NCBI RefSeq assembly: GCF_000373385.1
Contig: NZ_KB891316.1
Span: forward strand, 640,998-692,488
DNA: 51,491 nucleotides
Reading direction: 5' to 3'
Source: Thiobacillus thioparus DSM 505
GTDB lineage: Bacteria > Pseudomonadota > Gammaproteobacteria > Burkholderiales > Thiobacillaceae
Notes under the pieces: model-generated
Told to the model about the DNA's origin: nothing
The model's input: the letters and a program-made list of their open reading frames with translations, nothing else
Database searches by the model: none
Part shown: piece by piece, positions 18,734-29,371 of the stretch
Layout of the letters: every line of letters begins with the position of its first letter
Numbering within the stretch: the first letter of the stretch is position 1
Translations under genes and position numbers: made by a program

Positions 18734-19690
18734 TCACACGCGCGCGCTCGGCTTTGCCAGATAGAACCATTCCTGGCCAGGCTGCGCATTGGGGTTGGGA
18801 AACACGATGTAGCCTTCACGATCAGCTGCCACCGGCGCCCCGTCGTGGCGCATGCCGATGATTTCGCCGGCATGCACGCGATCGAAGCTGGCCCAGTCGC
18901 GAACGAATTGATCGTCGGCATGGCCGCGATCGACGACCTGATACAGACGTAGTGCCTCGGTATCGGCCACGGCTGCCGGCTTGGCCGACGCCGACAATCC
19001 CAGATGCGCCAGCGTATTGCGAATGGCACGATAAGCCACCTGAGGCGCGGCAGGATCGTCGTGCTGCCCGCATTCAAGGGTGAGCGCGATGCCGCCCTGC
19101 GCCCGCATGTATTCGGTGGTGCCCACGCCGTAATGCACGTCGGCCTCGCGTGCCGACACCCCGGCCGCCAAGCGGCGCGCGACACCTGCGGCATAGGTAT
19201 CGAGCCAGCCGTCGACGAATCGGCGAACCCCCAGCCGCAACGCCAGCGCGGTTTCCTCCTGCGAACGTGCAAACGGCTCCAGCAAGCCCTGGTTGTCTTC
19301 TGGACCCAACATGGCGAAAGGCTCGCCCGCAGTGTGAAACGAATGCAGATCGAGCAGCGCGTCATGCTGTGCCAGCAACGGGCACAGCCAGTTGGCAATG
19401 CGATCCTCGAACTCGACCGGGGTTTCAGTGGGCACGAGATTGCGGTTGAGATTGCGGTCCCCCATGCGTTGATGGCGTGCATAGGCCAACGGGTTGGTGA
19501 CCGGCACGAAGGTCACGCTTCCTGCCACGATGTTCAGTTGTCCGGACTCGATCTCGGCAATTACGCGGCGGATCGCCTGTGTCCCGCAAGTTTCGTTACC
19601 GTGCACCGCACCCAGCACGATAAGGCGCGTTCCCGACTCCAGACCGCTGAATGACACGGATTGGAAATGCAACGATTCAAGCATATTCAT
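18734..19690 (-). CDS. Succinylglutamate desuccinylase/aspartoacylase family zinc hydrolase
   Basis: 318 aa of the AstE/AspA (M14-like) zinc carboxypeptidase family. Zinc ligands H30 and E33 are in GAVHGNETCG and H116 in DLHSFHT; RNLNRN (79-84) and a later LECGQHDD supply the substrate-site residues. The start at 19690 overlaps the upstream stop as ATGA; a second ATG at 19684 is possible. The substrate is unknown; it sits in an operon with a TauE-type permease and folB, not with arginine catabolism genes. Confidence 0.85.
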   Translation of the reverse strand: MNMLESLHFQSVSFSGLESGTRLIVLGAVHGNETCGTQAIRRVIAEIESGQLNIVAGSVTFVPVTNPLAYARHQRMGDRNLNRNLVPTETPVEFEDRIANWLCPLLAQHDALLDLHSFHTAGEPFAMLGPEDNQGLLEPFARSQEETALALRLGVRRFVDGWLDTYAAGVARRLAAGVSAREADVHYGVGTTEYMRAQGGIALTLECGQHDDPAAPQVAYRAIRNTLAHLGLSASAKPAAVADTEALRLYQVVDRGHADDQFVRDWASFDRVHAGEIIGMRHDGAPVAADREGYIVFPNPNAQPGQEWFYLAKPSARV

Positions 19691-20424
19691 GCATGCAAGG
19701 CCTTGAACAAAAGCGACACGCTCGATCCCAGCAGCAGTACACCGACCAGACGCGTCATCAGCAATGGGCTCAACCCGATATGCGCGCGCCCACCCAGATA
19801 GAGTCCGCCCAGCATGAGCGGCAGCGCAGCAAAATAGGCGGTCCACACCTTGGCACTCATCAGTAGCCCAGCTATCAGGAAACTGACGATGCGGGACATG
19901 CCATCCGCGAAGAATAGTGCGGAAAACGTCGCTCGCAGATCGCTTTTGTCACGAATGCGATGGGTCAGGTAAATGACATAAGGAGGCCAGCCAGTACCGA
20001 ACAACGCGCCGACCGTCCCCCCCGTCAGCGCGGCCGGCACGGCCCAGCCGCGCGCGATCAGCTTGTCGCCGCGGATATTGAATACACTGCGAACCGCAAA
20101 GACGAAGACAAACCCGGCCAGCGCAATCATCACGGGGCCGGACGGCAAATTGACCAAGAGACTGGTGCCCAGCATCACGCCGAGGATGCCGAATGGAATC
20201 AGCATCCCGATTTCGCTCCATTTCACACGCCCGAAATTGAAGCTACCCATTACCACCGAAGCAGTGAAATCCAGCAGCAGGGCCAGTGGCACCACGAATT
20301 TCAGTGGAAAAATCAGCGCCAGCAAAGGCACTGAGATCAGCCCCGACCCAAAGCCGGTGATACCACGGATGAAATACGCCACCAGCAGGATGACCGCCAT
20401 GAGGGCGATCTGCTCAACGCTCAC
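19687..20424 (-). CDS. TSUP/TauE-SafE family membrane transporter
   Basis: 245 aa with about eight hydrophobic segments. The N-terminal FIRGITGFGSGLISVPLLALIFPLKFVVPLALL and the second-half GTVGALFGTGWPPYVIYL are the two repeat motifs of the TauE/SafE family, which moves sulfite, sulfonates or other organic anions. The substrate cannot be told from sequence. It is coupled by 4-base overlaps to folB upstream and the deacylase gene downstream. Confidence 0.88.
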   Translation of the reverse strand: MSVEQIALMAVILLVAYFIRGITGFGSGLISVPLLALIFPLKFVVPLALLLDFTASVVMGSFNFGRVKWSEIGMLIPFGILGVMLGTSLLVNLPSGPVMIALAGFVFVFAVRSVFNIRGDKLIARGWAVPAALTGGTVGALFGTGWPPYVIYLTHRIRDKSDLRATFSALFFADGMSRIVSFLIAGLLMSAKVWTAYFAALPLMLGGLYLGGRAHIGLSPLLMTRLVGVLLLGSSVSLLFKALHA

Positions 20425-20783
20425 AGACGCGTGCCGCGCTCAATGGTGATGCCGAGTTCCTTGATGCCCGGCACGATGGCGAACTTGGTTACCGACACTT
20501 TCACCCACGGCGCGCCGAATTCACCGCGGATAATGGCCGCCACATGTTCGGCGACCGACTCGACCAGCGTGATCGGTTGCGGCGCGTTGTGCAGGTAGTC
20601 TTTCACCCGCACAGCCACCGCCCCATAGTCGATGGTGTCGGCCACGTTGTCGGTCCCGCTGGCCTTGCTGTCGGGCAAGCCGATTTCCAGATCGAGCCGA
20701 ACCGGCTGCGGAACTTTGCGTTCCCACTCGTATATGCCGATAATCAGCTCGAGACGGAAGTCCCGCAAAAATAGAATATCCAT
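20421..20783 (-). CDS. folB: Dihydroneopterin aldolase
   Basis: Folate pathway enzyme cleaving 7,8-dihydroneopterin to 6-hydroxymethyl-dihydropterin and glycolaldehyde. The 120-aa reading from MDILFLRDF matches the usual FolB start; an ATG 12 bases upstream (20795) is also open. Signatures are IIGIYEWERK, TIDYGAVA, and the ITLVESVAEHVA segment with the pterin-binding Glu; the catalytic-Lys region is VSVTKFAIVPG. It is divergent from plsY and heads the folB-TauE-deacylase operon. Confidence 0.92.
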   Translation of the reverse strand: MDILFLRDFRLELIIGIYEWERKVPQPVRLDLEIGLPDSKASGTDNVADTIDYGAVAVRVKDYLHNAPQPITLVESVAEHVAAIIRGEFGAPWVKVSVTKFAIVPGIKELGITIERGTRL

Positions 20784-20852
20784 TGTCTTGATCATCCACG
20801 GCGGCGCTCACCAACAAGCCCGCCCAAAACCCGCCATTTTACTGACTTGTTT

Positions 20853-21455
20853 ATGACCACGCTGTTGTTTATTGCCGTTGCCTATTTGCTTGGTTCGCTG
20901 TCGTTTGCCGTGATCGTCAGCCGTGCCATGCGCCTGCCCGACCCGCGCAGCTTCGGATCGGGCAATCCCGGCGCCACCAACGTGCTGCGCACCGGACGCA
21001 AGGCTGCGGCCGCGCTGACGCTCCTTGGCGACGCGCTCAAGGGCTGGGTGGCCGTGGTGCTGGCGCGCATGCTGGCTCCGCAGTTCGATTTGTCTGAAGA
21101 CATTGCTCTGCTGTGCGCGCTGGCCGTGTTCATCGGCCACCTGTTTCCGGTGTTTTTCCGCTTCAAGGGCGGCAAAGGCGTGGCCACGGCACTCGGCCTG
21201 CTGCTCGGCCTCAACCCATGGCTCGGCCTGGCATGCCTGGCAACCTGGCTGCTCATGGCCGGGTTATTCCGCATTTCCTCACTGGCCGCCTTGACCACCG
21301 CCGTGCTGGCTCCAGTCTATTCAGGCCTGCTGATGGGTTGGGGCAATACGGCCATGACCGTGTTGGTAGTCGCCCTCCTGCTGGTCTATCGTCACAAGAG
21401 CAATCTCATCAAACTGGTAACCGGCCAGGAAGGACGTATCGGCGCTCGCTCCTGA
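20853..21455 (+). CDS. plsY: Acyl-phosphate glycerol-3-phosphate acyltransferase
   Basis: Inner-membrane enzyme that acylates glycerol-3-phosphate from acyl-phosphate, the first step of phospholipid synthesis. About 200 aa with five membrane segments and the three conserved motifs: SFGSGNPGATNVLRT, GHLFPVFFRFKGGKGVAT and the VYRHKSNLIKL end. The ATG at 20853 is preferred; a TTG two codons upstream is also in frame. It is divergent from folB, as in many proteobacteria. Confidence 0.95.
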   Translation: MTTLLFIAVAYLLGSLSFAVIVSRAMRLPDPRSFGSGNPGATNVLRTGRKAAAALTLLGDALKGWVAVVLARMLAPQFDLSEDIALLCALAVFIGHLFPVFFRFKGGKGVATALGLLLGLNPWLGLACLATWLLMAGLFRISSLAALTTAVLAPVYSGLLMGWGNTAMTVLVVALLLVYRHKSNLIKLVTGQEGRIGARS

Positions 21456-21471
21456 CCCTATCTCACTGAAC

Positions 21472-22272
21472 ATGGCCTTCTTCGACAAAAGCATCGAGCA
21501 CGCAAAGGAAAGTCTCGCCGAGGTGTCGCGCGAAGCGATCGACCACGCGGGCGAACGCCTGTCGGATGTCGTCAAGGAAGGCGTGTCGCAGGCCGGCACC
21601 GAACTGAAGGATGTCATCTGGCGCGCCAGCCAGGAGATCGACGCCAAGCTCGACAAGATTTCCGACGAACTGCATGAACAGCGCCAGTTCACCAAGGACG
21701 ACGTACGCGAACTGGTCGACTATGCCGGCGAACGGCTGGGTTCCCTGATGGATGCCCGCATCGTCCACGCCAAGGCGGAATTTTCATCGCTGGTGCAGGA
21801 AAAGGTCGAATACTTCAAGCGCGAAGTCGATAGTTTCTTCATCGAACGACAGCGTGACCTCGCCCGCGAACGGCGGCGCCTGTTCATCAACGTGGCCATC
21901 GCGATCCTGGCGTCACTGTCGCTGGGTTTCGTCTCCTGGCTATACCACCAGTATCTCGGCGGCGGACTGGACGTGTTCGCCATCTTCCGCATCGTGTTTG
22001 CTTCGCTGGCCGGAGGCTACGCAGCTTACCTCGCGGTCAAGCTGCTGCGGCGCTGGCTGTCGATGTCGGAACACAAGAAGGACACGCTGTTCCTAGTTAG
22101 CCGCTACTGGGGCGTGCTGCGCCCGGAAAGCATTTTCAGCACGGTAATCCTAGTGTGCCTGATGGCCGTTCTGGTGGGGTTCTTGCTGTTCCCGGATCAG
22201 ATTGCCCACTTCACCGGTGGTGAAAAATGGCTCAAGGCCTTGCGCGAGGCCTACCCAATGTTCCGCAGATAA
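21472..22272 (+). CDS. Membrane protein with amphipathic N-terminal helix, function unknown
   Basis: 266 aa, not assigned to a named family. Residues 1-135 are highly charged and helical with repeated H/AGERL and V(K/R)E elements (AIDHAGERLSDVVKEGVSQ and VDYAGERLGSLMDARI look like internal copies), resembling apolipoprotein- or coiled-coil-type helices. Then follow about four hydrophobic segments (near 142-160, 170-190, 220-240) with a basic stretch LLRRWLSMSEHKK between. It starts 16 bases after plsY and ends 4 bases from the convergent tsaD, so it is probably co-transcribed with plsY; a role at the membrane is inference. Confidence 0.7.
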   Translation: MAFFDKSIEHAKESLAEVSREAIDHAGERLSDVVKEGVSQAGTELKDVIWRASQEIDAKLDKISDELHEQRQFTKDDVRELVDYAGERLGSLMDARIVHAKAEFSSLVQEKVEYFKREVDSFFIERQRDLARERRRLFINVAIAILASLSLGFVSWLYHQYLGGGLDVFAIFRIVFASLAGGYAAYLAVKLLRRWLSMSEHKKDTLFLVSRYWGVLRPESIFSTVILVCLMAVLVGFLLFPDQIAHFTGGEKWLKALREAYPMFRR

Positions 22273-22276
22273 TGGT

Positions 22277-23287
22277 TTACACGGCATCAAGCGTCGCCAA
22301 CTCCCAACGCGGTTTGACCGCAAACGTCAGGTCAGATGTCTTCATATGCGTCGCCAACCTCTGCGCGCCAGCGTAGGCGATCATCGCGCCGTTGTCGGTG
22401 CAGAACTCCAGCCGGGGATAGAACACGCTGATCCCGCGCATTGCCGCCTCACGCGTAAGCTGTTCTCGCAGATGCGCGTTGGCGCCCACGCCGCCGGCAA
22501 CCACCAGCCGCGTCACACCGCTGTGGACACAGGCTGCCAGGCTCTTGCTCACCAGCACGTCCACCGCCGCCGCCTGAAACGCCGCCGCGATGTCGGCCGC
22601 CTGATCCAGCCCTTGCTTACGCACCAGTGTCAGCACCGCAGTTTTCAAGCCGCTGAAACTGAAATCGAAATCGCCCGAATTGAGCATCGGGCGCGGCAAG
22701 GTAAAGCGGCTGGCGTCGCCCGTGGCCGCCAGTTTCGACAGCGCCGGCCCGCCCGGATAGCCCAGGCCCAGCAATTGTGCAGTCTTGTCGAAGGCCTCGC
22801 CGGCCGCGTCGTCGAGCGTCTCGCCCAGCAGCGTGTAGCGGCCAACGCCCGACACCCGCATCAACTGCGTGTGCCCGCCCGACACCAGCAAGGCGACGAA
22901 GGGGAATTCCGGTGGCGTATCGGAAATCAGCGGCGACAGCATATGGCCTTCCAGATGGTGTACGCCGACTGCCGGAATATTCAGCGAAAACGCCAACGCG
23001 CGCGCCATCCCCGCCCCCACCAGCAGAGCGCCGGCAAGCCCCGGCCCTTGCGTATAAGCGATGCCGTCGAGTTCGGCCAGTGTGCACCCACTCTCAGCCA
23101 GAACCTGGCGTGTCAAAGGCAGCACGCGCCGGATATGGTCACGCGACGCCAGTTCGGGCACCACGCCGCCATAGTCGTTATGCATGGCGATCTGTGAATA
23201 GAGCGCGTGCGCCAGCAGGCCGCGCACGCTGTCATACAGCGCAACACCGGTTTCATCGCAGGACGACTCGACGCCAAGTACCAACAT
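22277..23287 (-). CDS. tsaD: tRNA N6-adenosine threonylcarbamoyltransferase TsaD
   Basis: Catalytic subunit that transfers the threonylcarbamoyl group to A37 of ANN-reading tRNAs, with TsaB and TsaE. The 336 aa show the ASKHA opening [17 protein letters not shown], the metal-binding HHLEGH motif near residue 110, and the [11 protein letters not shown] and [13 protein letters not shown] motifs. It is divergent from rpsU, a conserved proteobacterial arrangement. Confidence 0.96.
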   Translation of the reverse strand: MLVLGVESSCDETGVALYDSVRGLLAHALYSQIAMHNDYGGVVPELASRDHIRRVLPLTRQVLAESGCTLAELDGIAYTQGPGLAGALLVGAGMARALAFSLNIPAVGVHHLEGHMLSPLISDTPPEFPFVALLVSGGHTQLMRVSGVGRYTLLGETLDDAAGEAFDKTAQLLGLGYPGGPALSKLAATGDASRFTLPRPMLNSGDFDFSFSGLKTAVLTLVRKQGLDQAADIAAAFQAAAVDVLVSKSLAACVHSGVTRLVVAGGVGANAHLREQLTREAAMRGISVFYPRLEFCTDNGAMIAYAGAQRLATHMKTSDLTFAVKPRWELATLDAV

Positions 23288-23302
23288 AGGGGAAACAGGG
23301 GA

Positions 23303-23332
23303 CTGGAAAAATCCGTGAGGGCTTGCTATTAT
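23303..23332 (+). promoter_or_regulatory. Probable promoter of rpsU-yqeY-dnaG-rpoD
   Basis: -10 TATTAT (23327-23332) lies 18 bases after CTGGAA (23303-23308), 35 bases before the rpsU ATG. The -35 is weak; the assignment rests mainly on the -10 and position. Confidence 0.4.
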
Positions 23333-23367
23333 TGTCGTTTTTCCCGTTTCCCGGAAGCCACTGTCAC

Positions 23368-23580
23368 ATGCCTCACGTCAAAGTCAAAGAAAATGAGCCG
23401 TTCGACGTCGCCCTGCGTCGTTTCAAGCGTTCCATCGAAAAAGTCGGCCTGCTGACCGAACTGCGCGCCCGCGAGTTCTACGAGAAGCCCACCGCCGAAC
23501 GCAAGCGCAAGCTCGCCGCCGCAGTCAAGCGCCAGAGCAAGCGCCTGCGCAGCCAGCAACTCCCCCCCAAGATGTATTGA
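23368..23580 (+). CDS. rpsU: Small ribosomal subunit protein bS21
   Basis: 70-aa basic 30S protein, last to join the subunit. Start chosen at the ATG giving [29 protein letters not shown], the invariant S21 opening. It heads the macromolecular-synthesis block rpsU-yqeY-dnaG-rpoD. Confidence 0.96.
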   Translation: MPHVKVKENEPFDVALRRFKRSIEKVGLLTELRAREFYEKPTAERKRKLAAAVKRQSKRLRSQQLPPKMY

Positions 23581-23602
23581 TTCCGCGCTGACGCGGAATC
23601 TT
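23579..23602 (+). terminator. Hairpin after rpsU (attenuator-like)
   Basis: GATTCCGCG (23579-23587) pairs perfectly with CGCGGAATC (23592-23600) across a CTGA loop, then TT. It overlaps the rpsU stop codon. A partial terminator here would let rpsU be made in excess of the downstream genes, as in other rpsU-dnaG-rpoD operons. Confidence 0.6.
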
Positions 23603-23609
23603 CCCACGC

Positions 23610-24056
23610 ATGTCGCTCAAGGCACGCATCACTGACGACATGAAAACTGCCATGCGCGCCAAAGAGATGGCGCGCCTCGGCACGATCCGTCTACTGTTGG
23701 CTGCCATCAAGCAGAGAGAAGTCGACGAGCGTATCGAACTGGACGATGCAGCAATCAGCAACATCGTCGAAAAACTCATCAAGCAACGCAAGGATTCCAT
23801 CAGCCAGTTCCAGGTTGCCGGTCGTGACGACTTGGTGGCGGCCGAACAGGCCGAACTCGCCGTGCTGCAGGCCTACCTGCCCGAACAGCTCTCCGCCGCC
23901 GAAGTCGAAGCCGCAGTTGCTGCGGCCATTGCCGAATCCGGCGCGTCCAGCGCCAAGGACATGGGCAAGGTCATGGGTCTGCTGAAACCCCGCCTTGCCG
24001 GCCGTGCCGACATGGGACAGGTCTCCGCGCTGATCAAGGCCCGTCTCGCAGGCTGA
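23610..24056 (+). CDS. yqeY: GatB/YqeY domain protein
   Basis: 148 aa, single GatB/YqeY domain (tRNA-binding tail domain related to that of aspartyl/glutamyl-tRNA amidotransferase subunit B): MSLKARITDDMKTAMRAKEMARLGTIR at the start and AYLPEQLS and MGKVMGLLKPRLAGRADM later. Its function as a free protein is not defined. It is fixed between rpsU and dnaG in many proteobacteria. Confidence 0.93.
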   Translation: MSLKARITDDMKTAMRAKEMARLGTIRLLLAAIKQREVDERIELDDAAISNIVEKLIKQRKDSISQFQVAGRDDLVAAEQAELAVLQAYLPEQLSAAEVEAAVAAAIAESGASSAKDMGKVMGLLKPRLAGRADMGQVSALIKARLAG

Positions 24057-24098
24057 TCCCATCCGGCGCGACGCGCCCGGGTTTATCATGCGGTCATC

Positions 24099-25793
24099 AT
24101 GATTCCGCGCGATTTCATCGATACCCTGCTCGCCCGCGTCGACGTCGTCGATGTCATCGACCGCCGTGTGCCGCTGAAGAAAGCCGGGCAGAATTACCAA
24201 GCCTGCTGTCCTTTCCACAGCGAAAAAACCCCCTCCTTCACCGTCAGCCCGACCAAACAGTTCTATCACTGCTTCGGCTGCGGCGCACATGGCACCGCGC
24301 TCGGCTTCCTCATGGAATACGAGCACATGAGCTTCCCCGATGCGGTGGCGGCACTGGCCCAGGACGTCGGCCTGCCCGTGCCCGAGTCCGGCGAGCCCGA
24401 GCGCCCCAAACCGCCGCCCGCGCTGTGGGACGCGCTCGAACAGGCGGCGCAGTTCTACAAGAAACAGCTCAAACAGACCCCTCGCGCGATCGATTATCTG
24501 AAGCGCCGCGGCCTGACCGGCGCCATCGCCGCCCGCTACGGCATCGGCTACTCGCCGGAGGGCTCCCCATTGAAGCAGGTCTTCGACGACTACGCGGCGG
24601 ACGCCATCGCCGCCTCGGGCCTCGTCATCGATGGCGATCACGGGCGCTACGACCGCTTCCGCGACCGCATCATGTTTCCCATCAGGAACGTCAAGGGCCA
24701 GATCGTCGGTTTCGGCGGGCGCATCCTCGACCAGGGCGAACCGAAATACCTCAATTCGCCGGAAACCCCGCTGTTCCACAAGGGTTCGGAAATCTACGGC
24801 CTGTTCGAGGCGCGCGCCGCGATCAAGACGGCCGGGCGCGTCGTCGTGGTCGAAGGCTACATGGACGTGGTCGCACTGGCACAACTCGGCGTGGAGTTCG
24901 CCGTCGCAACCCTCGGCACCGCCACCACGCCGATCCATGCGCGCACCTTGCTGCGCCACACCGACCGCCTGGTCTATGCCTTCGACGGCGACAATGCCGG
25001 GCGCAAGGCCGCCTGGCGCGCGCTTGAAAATTCGCTGGAAGCGTTGCAGGACGGCAAGGAAGTCAGTTTCCTGTTTCTGCCGGAAGGCGAGGACCCGGAC
25101 AGCTATATCCGTACCCACGGCCGCGACGCGTTCCTGCACCTGCTGGACACCGACACCCTGCCGCTGTCCGCCTTTCTTGTGCGCGAACTGACACGCAACC
25201 GCAAACTCGACAGCCAGGAAGGCCGGGCCGCCCTGATCAAGGACGCCAAGCCCCTGCTGGAGAAAATCGCCGCGCCCCTGCTGGCCAGCTTGATCCAGCG
25301 ACAGATTGCGGAACTTGCGCACCTCCAGGCTGACGAACTCAGCCGCCTCGGGCTCAAACCCATCGCGCCGCGCCGCCCTCTCCCGCGTCCGCAGCGCCGC
25401 CCAGCGCCATCGCGGGTGCGCAGTCTGGCACGCACCCTGTTGATGAATCCACAGCGGGTTGCCGAGGTCGAACTCTGCTGGCTCGACGTAAACGACCCGC
25501 TGAGCGGTCCTGCGGGCGAACTGATGGCCTGGCTGCGCGAGGTTGGCCCGCTCAAGCCGCAGACCCTCAGCGAAACGGCCAAAGGCAGTGTGCTGAAGCC
25601 CTTGATCGATGAGTTGATGACCGATTTGCTCGACAAAGACGACACCTGGGACTGGAACGCGGAGTTCGATGGCGCCGTCAAACAGTTACGCGACGATTGG
25701 CGCAGGCGAAGGCAACAGGAACTGGCCATGCGCCCGCTCGGCAGTTTGAGCGCCAGCGAGCGCCAGGAGTTGACTGAACTGGCACGTTCCTAG
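24099..25793 (+). CDS. dnaG: DNA primase DnaG
   Basis: Makes RNA primers at the replication fork. The 564 aa are in the usual order: N-terminal zinc ribbon (CCPFHSEKTPSF and FHCFGCG-type YHCFGCGAHG), the core with the Toprim domain (VVVVEGYMDVVAL, FDGDNAGRKAAWRAL), and a C-terminal helicase-binding domain from about residue 430. A basic Pro/Arg linker (APRRPLPRPQRRPAPSRVR) joins core and C-terminal domains. Confidence 0.96.
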   Translation: MIPRDFIDTLLARVDVVDVIDRRVPLKKAGQNYQACCPFHSEKTPSFTVSPTKQFYHCFGCGAHGTALGFLMEYEHMSFPDAVAALAQDVGLPVPESGEPERPKPPPALWDALEQAAQFYKKQLKQTPRAIDYLKRRGLTGAIAARYGIGYSPEGSPLKQVFDDYAADAIAASGLVIDGDHGRYDRFRDRIMFPIRNVKGQIVGFGGRILDQGEPKYLNSPETPLFHKGSEIYGLFEARAAIKTAGRVVVVEGYMDVVALAQLGVEFAVATLGTATTPIHARTLLRHTDRLVYAFDGDNAGRKAAWRALENSLEALQDGKEVSFLFLPEGEDPDSYIRTHGRDAFLHLLDTDTLPLSAFLVRELTRNRKLDSQEGRAALIKDAKPLLEKIAAPLLASLIQRQIAELAHLQADELSRLGLKPIAPRRPLPRPQRRPAPSRVRSLARTLLMNPQRVAEVELCWLDVNDPLSGPAGELMAWLREVGPLKPQTLSETAKGSVLKPLIDELMTDLLDKDDTWDWNAEFDGAVKQLRDDWRRRRQQELAMRPLGSLSASERQELTELARS

Positions 25794-25811
25794 CTTGCCA
25801 GAAACGGCAAG
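25794..25811 (+). terminator. Possible hairpin after dnaG
   Basis: CTTGCC (25794-25799) pairs with GGCAAG (25806-25811) directly after the dnaG stop; no T-tract follows, so any termination would be weak. Confidence 0.35.
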
Positions 25812-25830
25812 ACAAAGTGCCGGCTTGCGG

Positions 25831-25836
25831 TATAAT
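25831..25836 (+). promoter_or_regulatory. -10 element upstream of rpoD
   Basis: A consensus TATAAT lies 72 bases before the rpoD start. No convincing -35 hexamer is visible at 16-18 bases upstream, so an rpoD-proximal promoter is likely but not proven. Confidence 0.4.
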
Positions 25837-25907
25837 TGCCGGTTTTTGAACGATTTTTTCTGTCCGCGTGCGATGCGCGGGGGCGGAACCTGAGCGGAGA
25901 ATAACCT

Positions 25908-27827
<1,920 letters not shown>

Positions 27828-27867
27828 GCCTCCGGCTTCGCCCCTCGCGGCGAGGCACCCATGTTCC

Positions 27868-27944
<77 letters not shown>

Positions 27945-27977
27945 AATTAGAATCCAGCAACACCCAACGCCATCCAT

Positions 27978-28007
27978 AAGCCCGCGTAAATGCGGGCTTT
28001 TTCTTTT
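27978..28007 (+). terminator. Intrinsic terminator after the tRNA
   Basis: AAGCCCGC (27978-27985) pairs with GCGGGCTT (27992-27999) around GTAAAT, followed by a T-rich tail (TTTTCTTTT). It would end the rpoD-tRNA transcript. If attL is at the tRNA end, this terminator is element-borne. Confidence 0.85.
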
Positions 28008-28012
28008 CATTC

Positions 28013-28106
28013 CGTCCAAAACGGTCTAAGATCGTCCAACGAAATGCCCCCGCCACTGGGGGCATATTCGGGGGCATATTGGTTATATGAAAACACCATG
28101 CCCCCA
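28013..28106. repeat. Left-end repeat cluster: GGGGGCAT and CGTCCAA units
   Basis: Two GGGGGCAT units stand 12 bp apart at 28058-28077 (a 25-bp block that matches the right-end block in 23 positions), flanked by inverted copies ATGCCCCC near 28044 and 28098. CGTCCAA occurs at 28013 and 28033, 20 bp apart; this is the half-site of the palindromes before alpA. The layout fits arm-type integrase sites and excisionase or regulator sites, and they occupy the integrase promoter region. Confidence 0.6.
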
Positions 28107-28123
28107 CAATGGAGGGAAACCGC

Positions 28124-29341
28124 ATGGCGCTTAGTGATTTGGCAATCAGAACCGCGAAGCCTGGGGCAAAACCCATACGCTTGTCCGACAGTGGCGGCCT
28201 GTATCTTGAAGTCGCCCCCAGCGGGGGCAAACTGTGGCGGCTGAAATACCGCTTCGGCGGCAAGGAAAAACGGCTAGCGCTAGGCAAGTATCCAGATGTG
28301 GGACTGAAGGAAGCGCGGGAACGGCGAGACGAAGCCCGCAAGCTGCTAGCAAACGAGGTTGACCCTGGCGAGAACCGCAAGCAACAGAAGGCAGCCAGGG
28401 CAGAGCGGGCAGCCAACAGCTTTGAGGCTGTGGCGCGGGAGTGGATAGCCAGAAACACCCCCACCTGGGCAGCCACTCACACCAGCAAGATTGTGCGCCG
28501 ACTGGAAATGTACGTTTTCCCCTGGCTGGGCGGCAGACCGATTGCCGAGATAACTGCACCTGAACTGCTGGCGATGGCCCGCCGTATTGAAGGCAAAGGC
28601 GCGATTGAGACCGCCCACCGGGCCATGCAAAACTGCGGGCAGATATTCCGCTACGCTGTGGCCACCGGACGCGCTGAGCGCGACCCTACAGGCGATCTTC
28701 GCGGCGCATTGCAGCCGGTCACGTCAAAGCACATGGCAGCGGTAACAGAGCCGCACAAGGTGGCAGAACTGCTACGGACATTCGACACGTATCAAGGCAC
28801 GTTGACTGTGCGCTGTGCCTTGCAGCTTGCGCCGCTGGTATTCGTGCGCCCCGGGGAGCTTCGGCAAGCGAAATGGAAGGACATAGACCTAGACGCGGCT
28901 GAGTGGCGCTACATCGCATCCAAAAAGGGCAACGCTCACATTGTCCCGCTGGCACTCCAAGCTGTCGCCATCCTCCGGGAAGTGCAAGCCCTGACGGGGG
29001 GCGGGCTCTACGTTTTCCCTAGTGCGCGCACAAGCGAACGCCCTATGAGCGATAACGCCATCTTGGCAGCCATGCGCCGCTTGGGCATTGCCAAGGATGA
29101 GATGAGCGGCCACGGCTTCCGGGCGATGGCCCGCACGATTCTTGATGAGGTGCTGGGCTTTCGGCCTGACCTGATCGAGCACCAGCTGGCCCATGCGGTA
29201 AGAGACCCAAACGGCCGCGCTTACAACCGCACTGCCCACCTGTCCGATCGGCGCAAAATGATGCAGTCTTGGGCGGACTATCTGGACGAATTGAAGGCCG
29301 GAGCGGAAGTTATACCGATTCACGGCCACACTGCCGCCTGA
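28124..29341 (+). CDS. P4-type tyrosine integrase
   Basis: 405 aa when started at the ATG preceded by GGAGGG (an upstream ATG at 28109 is inside that ribosome binding site). It has the N-terminal DUF4102 arm-binding domain (LSDLAIRTAKPGAKPIRLSDSGGLYLEV ... GKYPDVGLKEARERRDEARKLL), a core-binding domain (about 98-185) and the catalytic domain with R242 (VRPGELR), H330-xx-R333 (GHGFRAMART), H353/H356 (EHQLAH) and nucleophile Y367 (AYNRTAH). It is directly beside the tRNA, as usual for this family, and converges on the restriction enzyme gene. Confidence 0.95.
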   Translation: MALSDLAIRTAKPGAKPIRLSDSGGLYLEVAPSGGKLWRLKYRFGGKEKRLALGKYPDVGLKEARERRDEARKLLANEVDPGENRKQQKAARAERAANSFEAVAREWIARNTPTWAATHTSKIVRRLEMYVFPWLGGRPIAEITAPELLAMARRIEGKGAIETAHRAMQNCGQIFRYAVATGRAERDPTGDLRGALQPVTSKHMAAVTEPHKVAELLRTFDTYQGTLTVRCALQLAPLVFVRPGELRQAKWKDIDLDAAEWRYIASKKGNAHIVPLALQAVAILREVQALTGGGLYVFPSARTSERPMSDNAILAAMRRLGIAKDEMSGHGFRAMARTILDEVLGFRPDLIEHQLAHAVRDPNGRAYNRTAHLSDRRKMMQSWADYLDELKAGAEVIPIHGHTAA

Positions 29342-29371
29342 CCCATCCGTCGTGGGCTGCAATATATCGAT

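Noticed and set aside
28013..28106. CRISPR-like repeats
   Set aside because: The GGGGGCAT units are short, in both orientations and without regular spacers; no cas genes are seen. They fit integrase arm sites.
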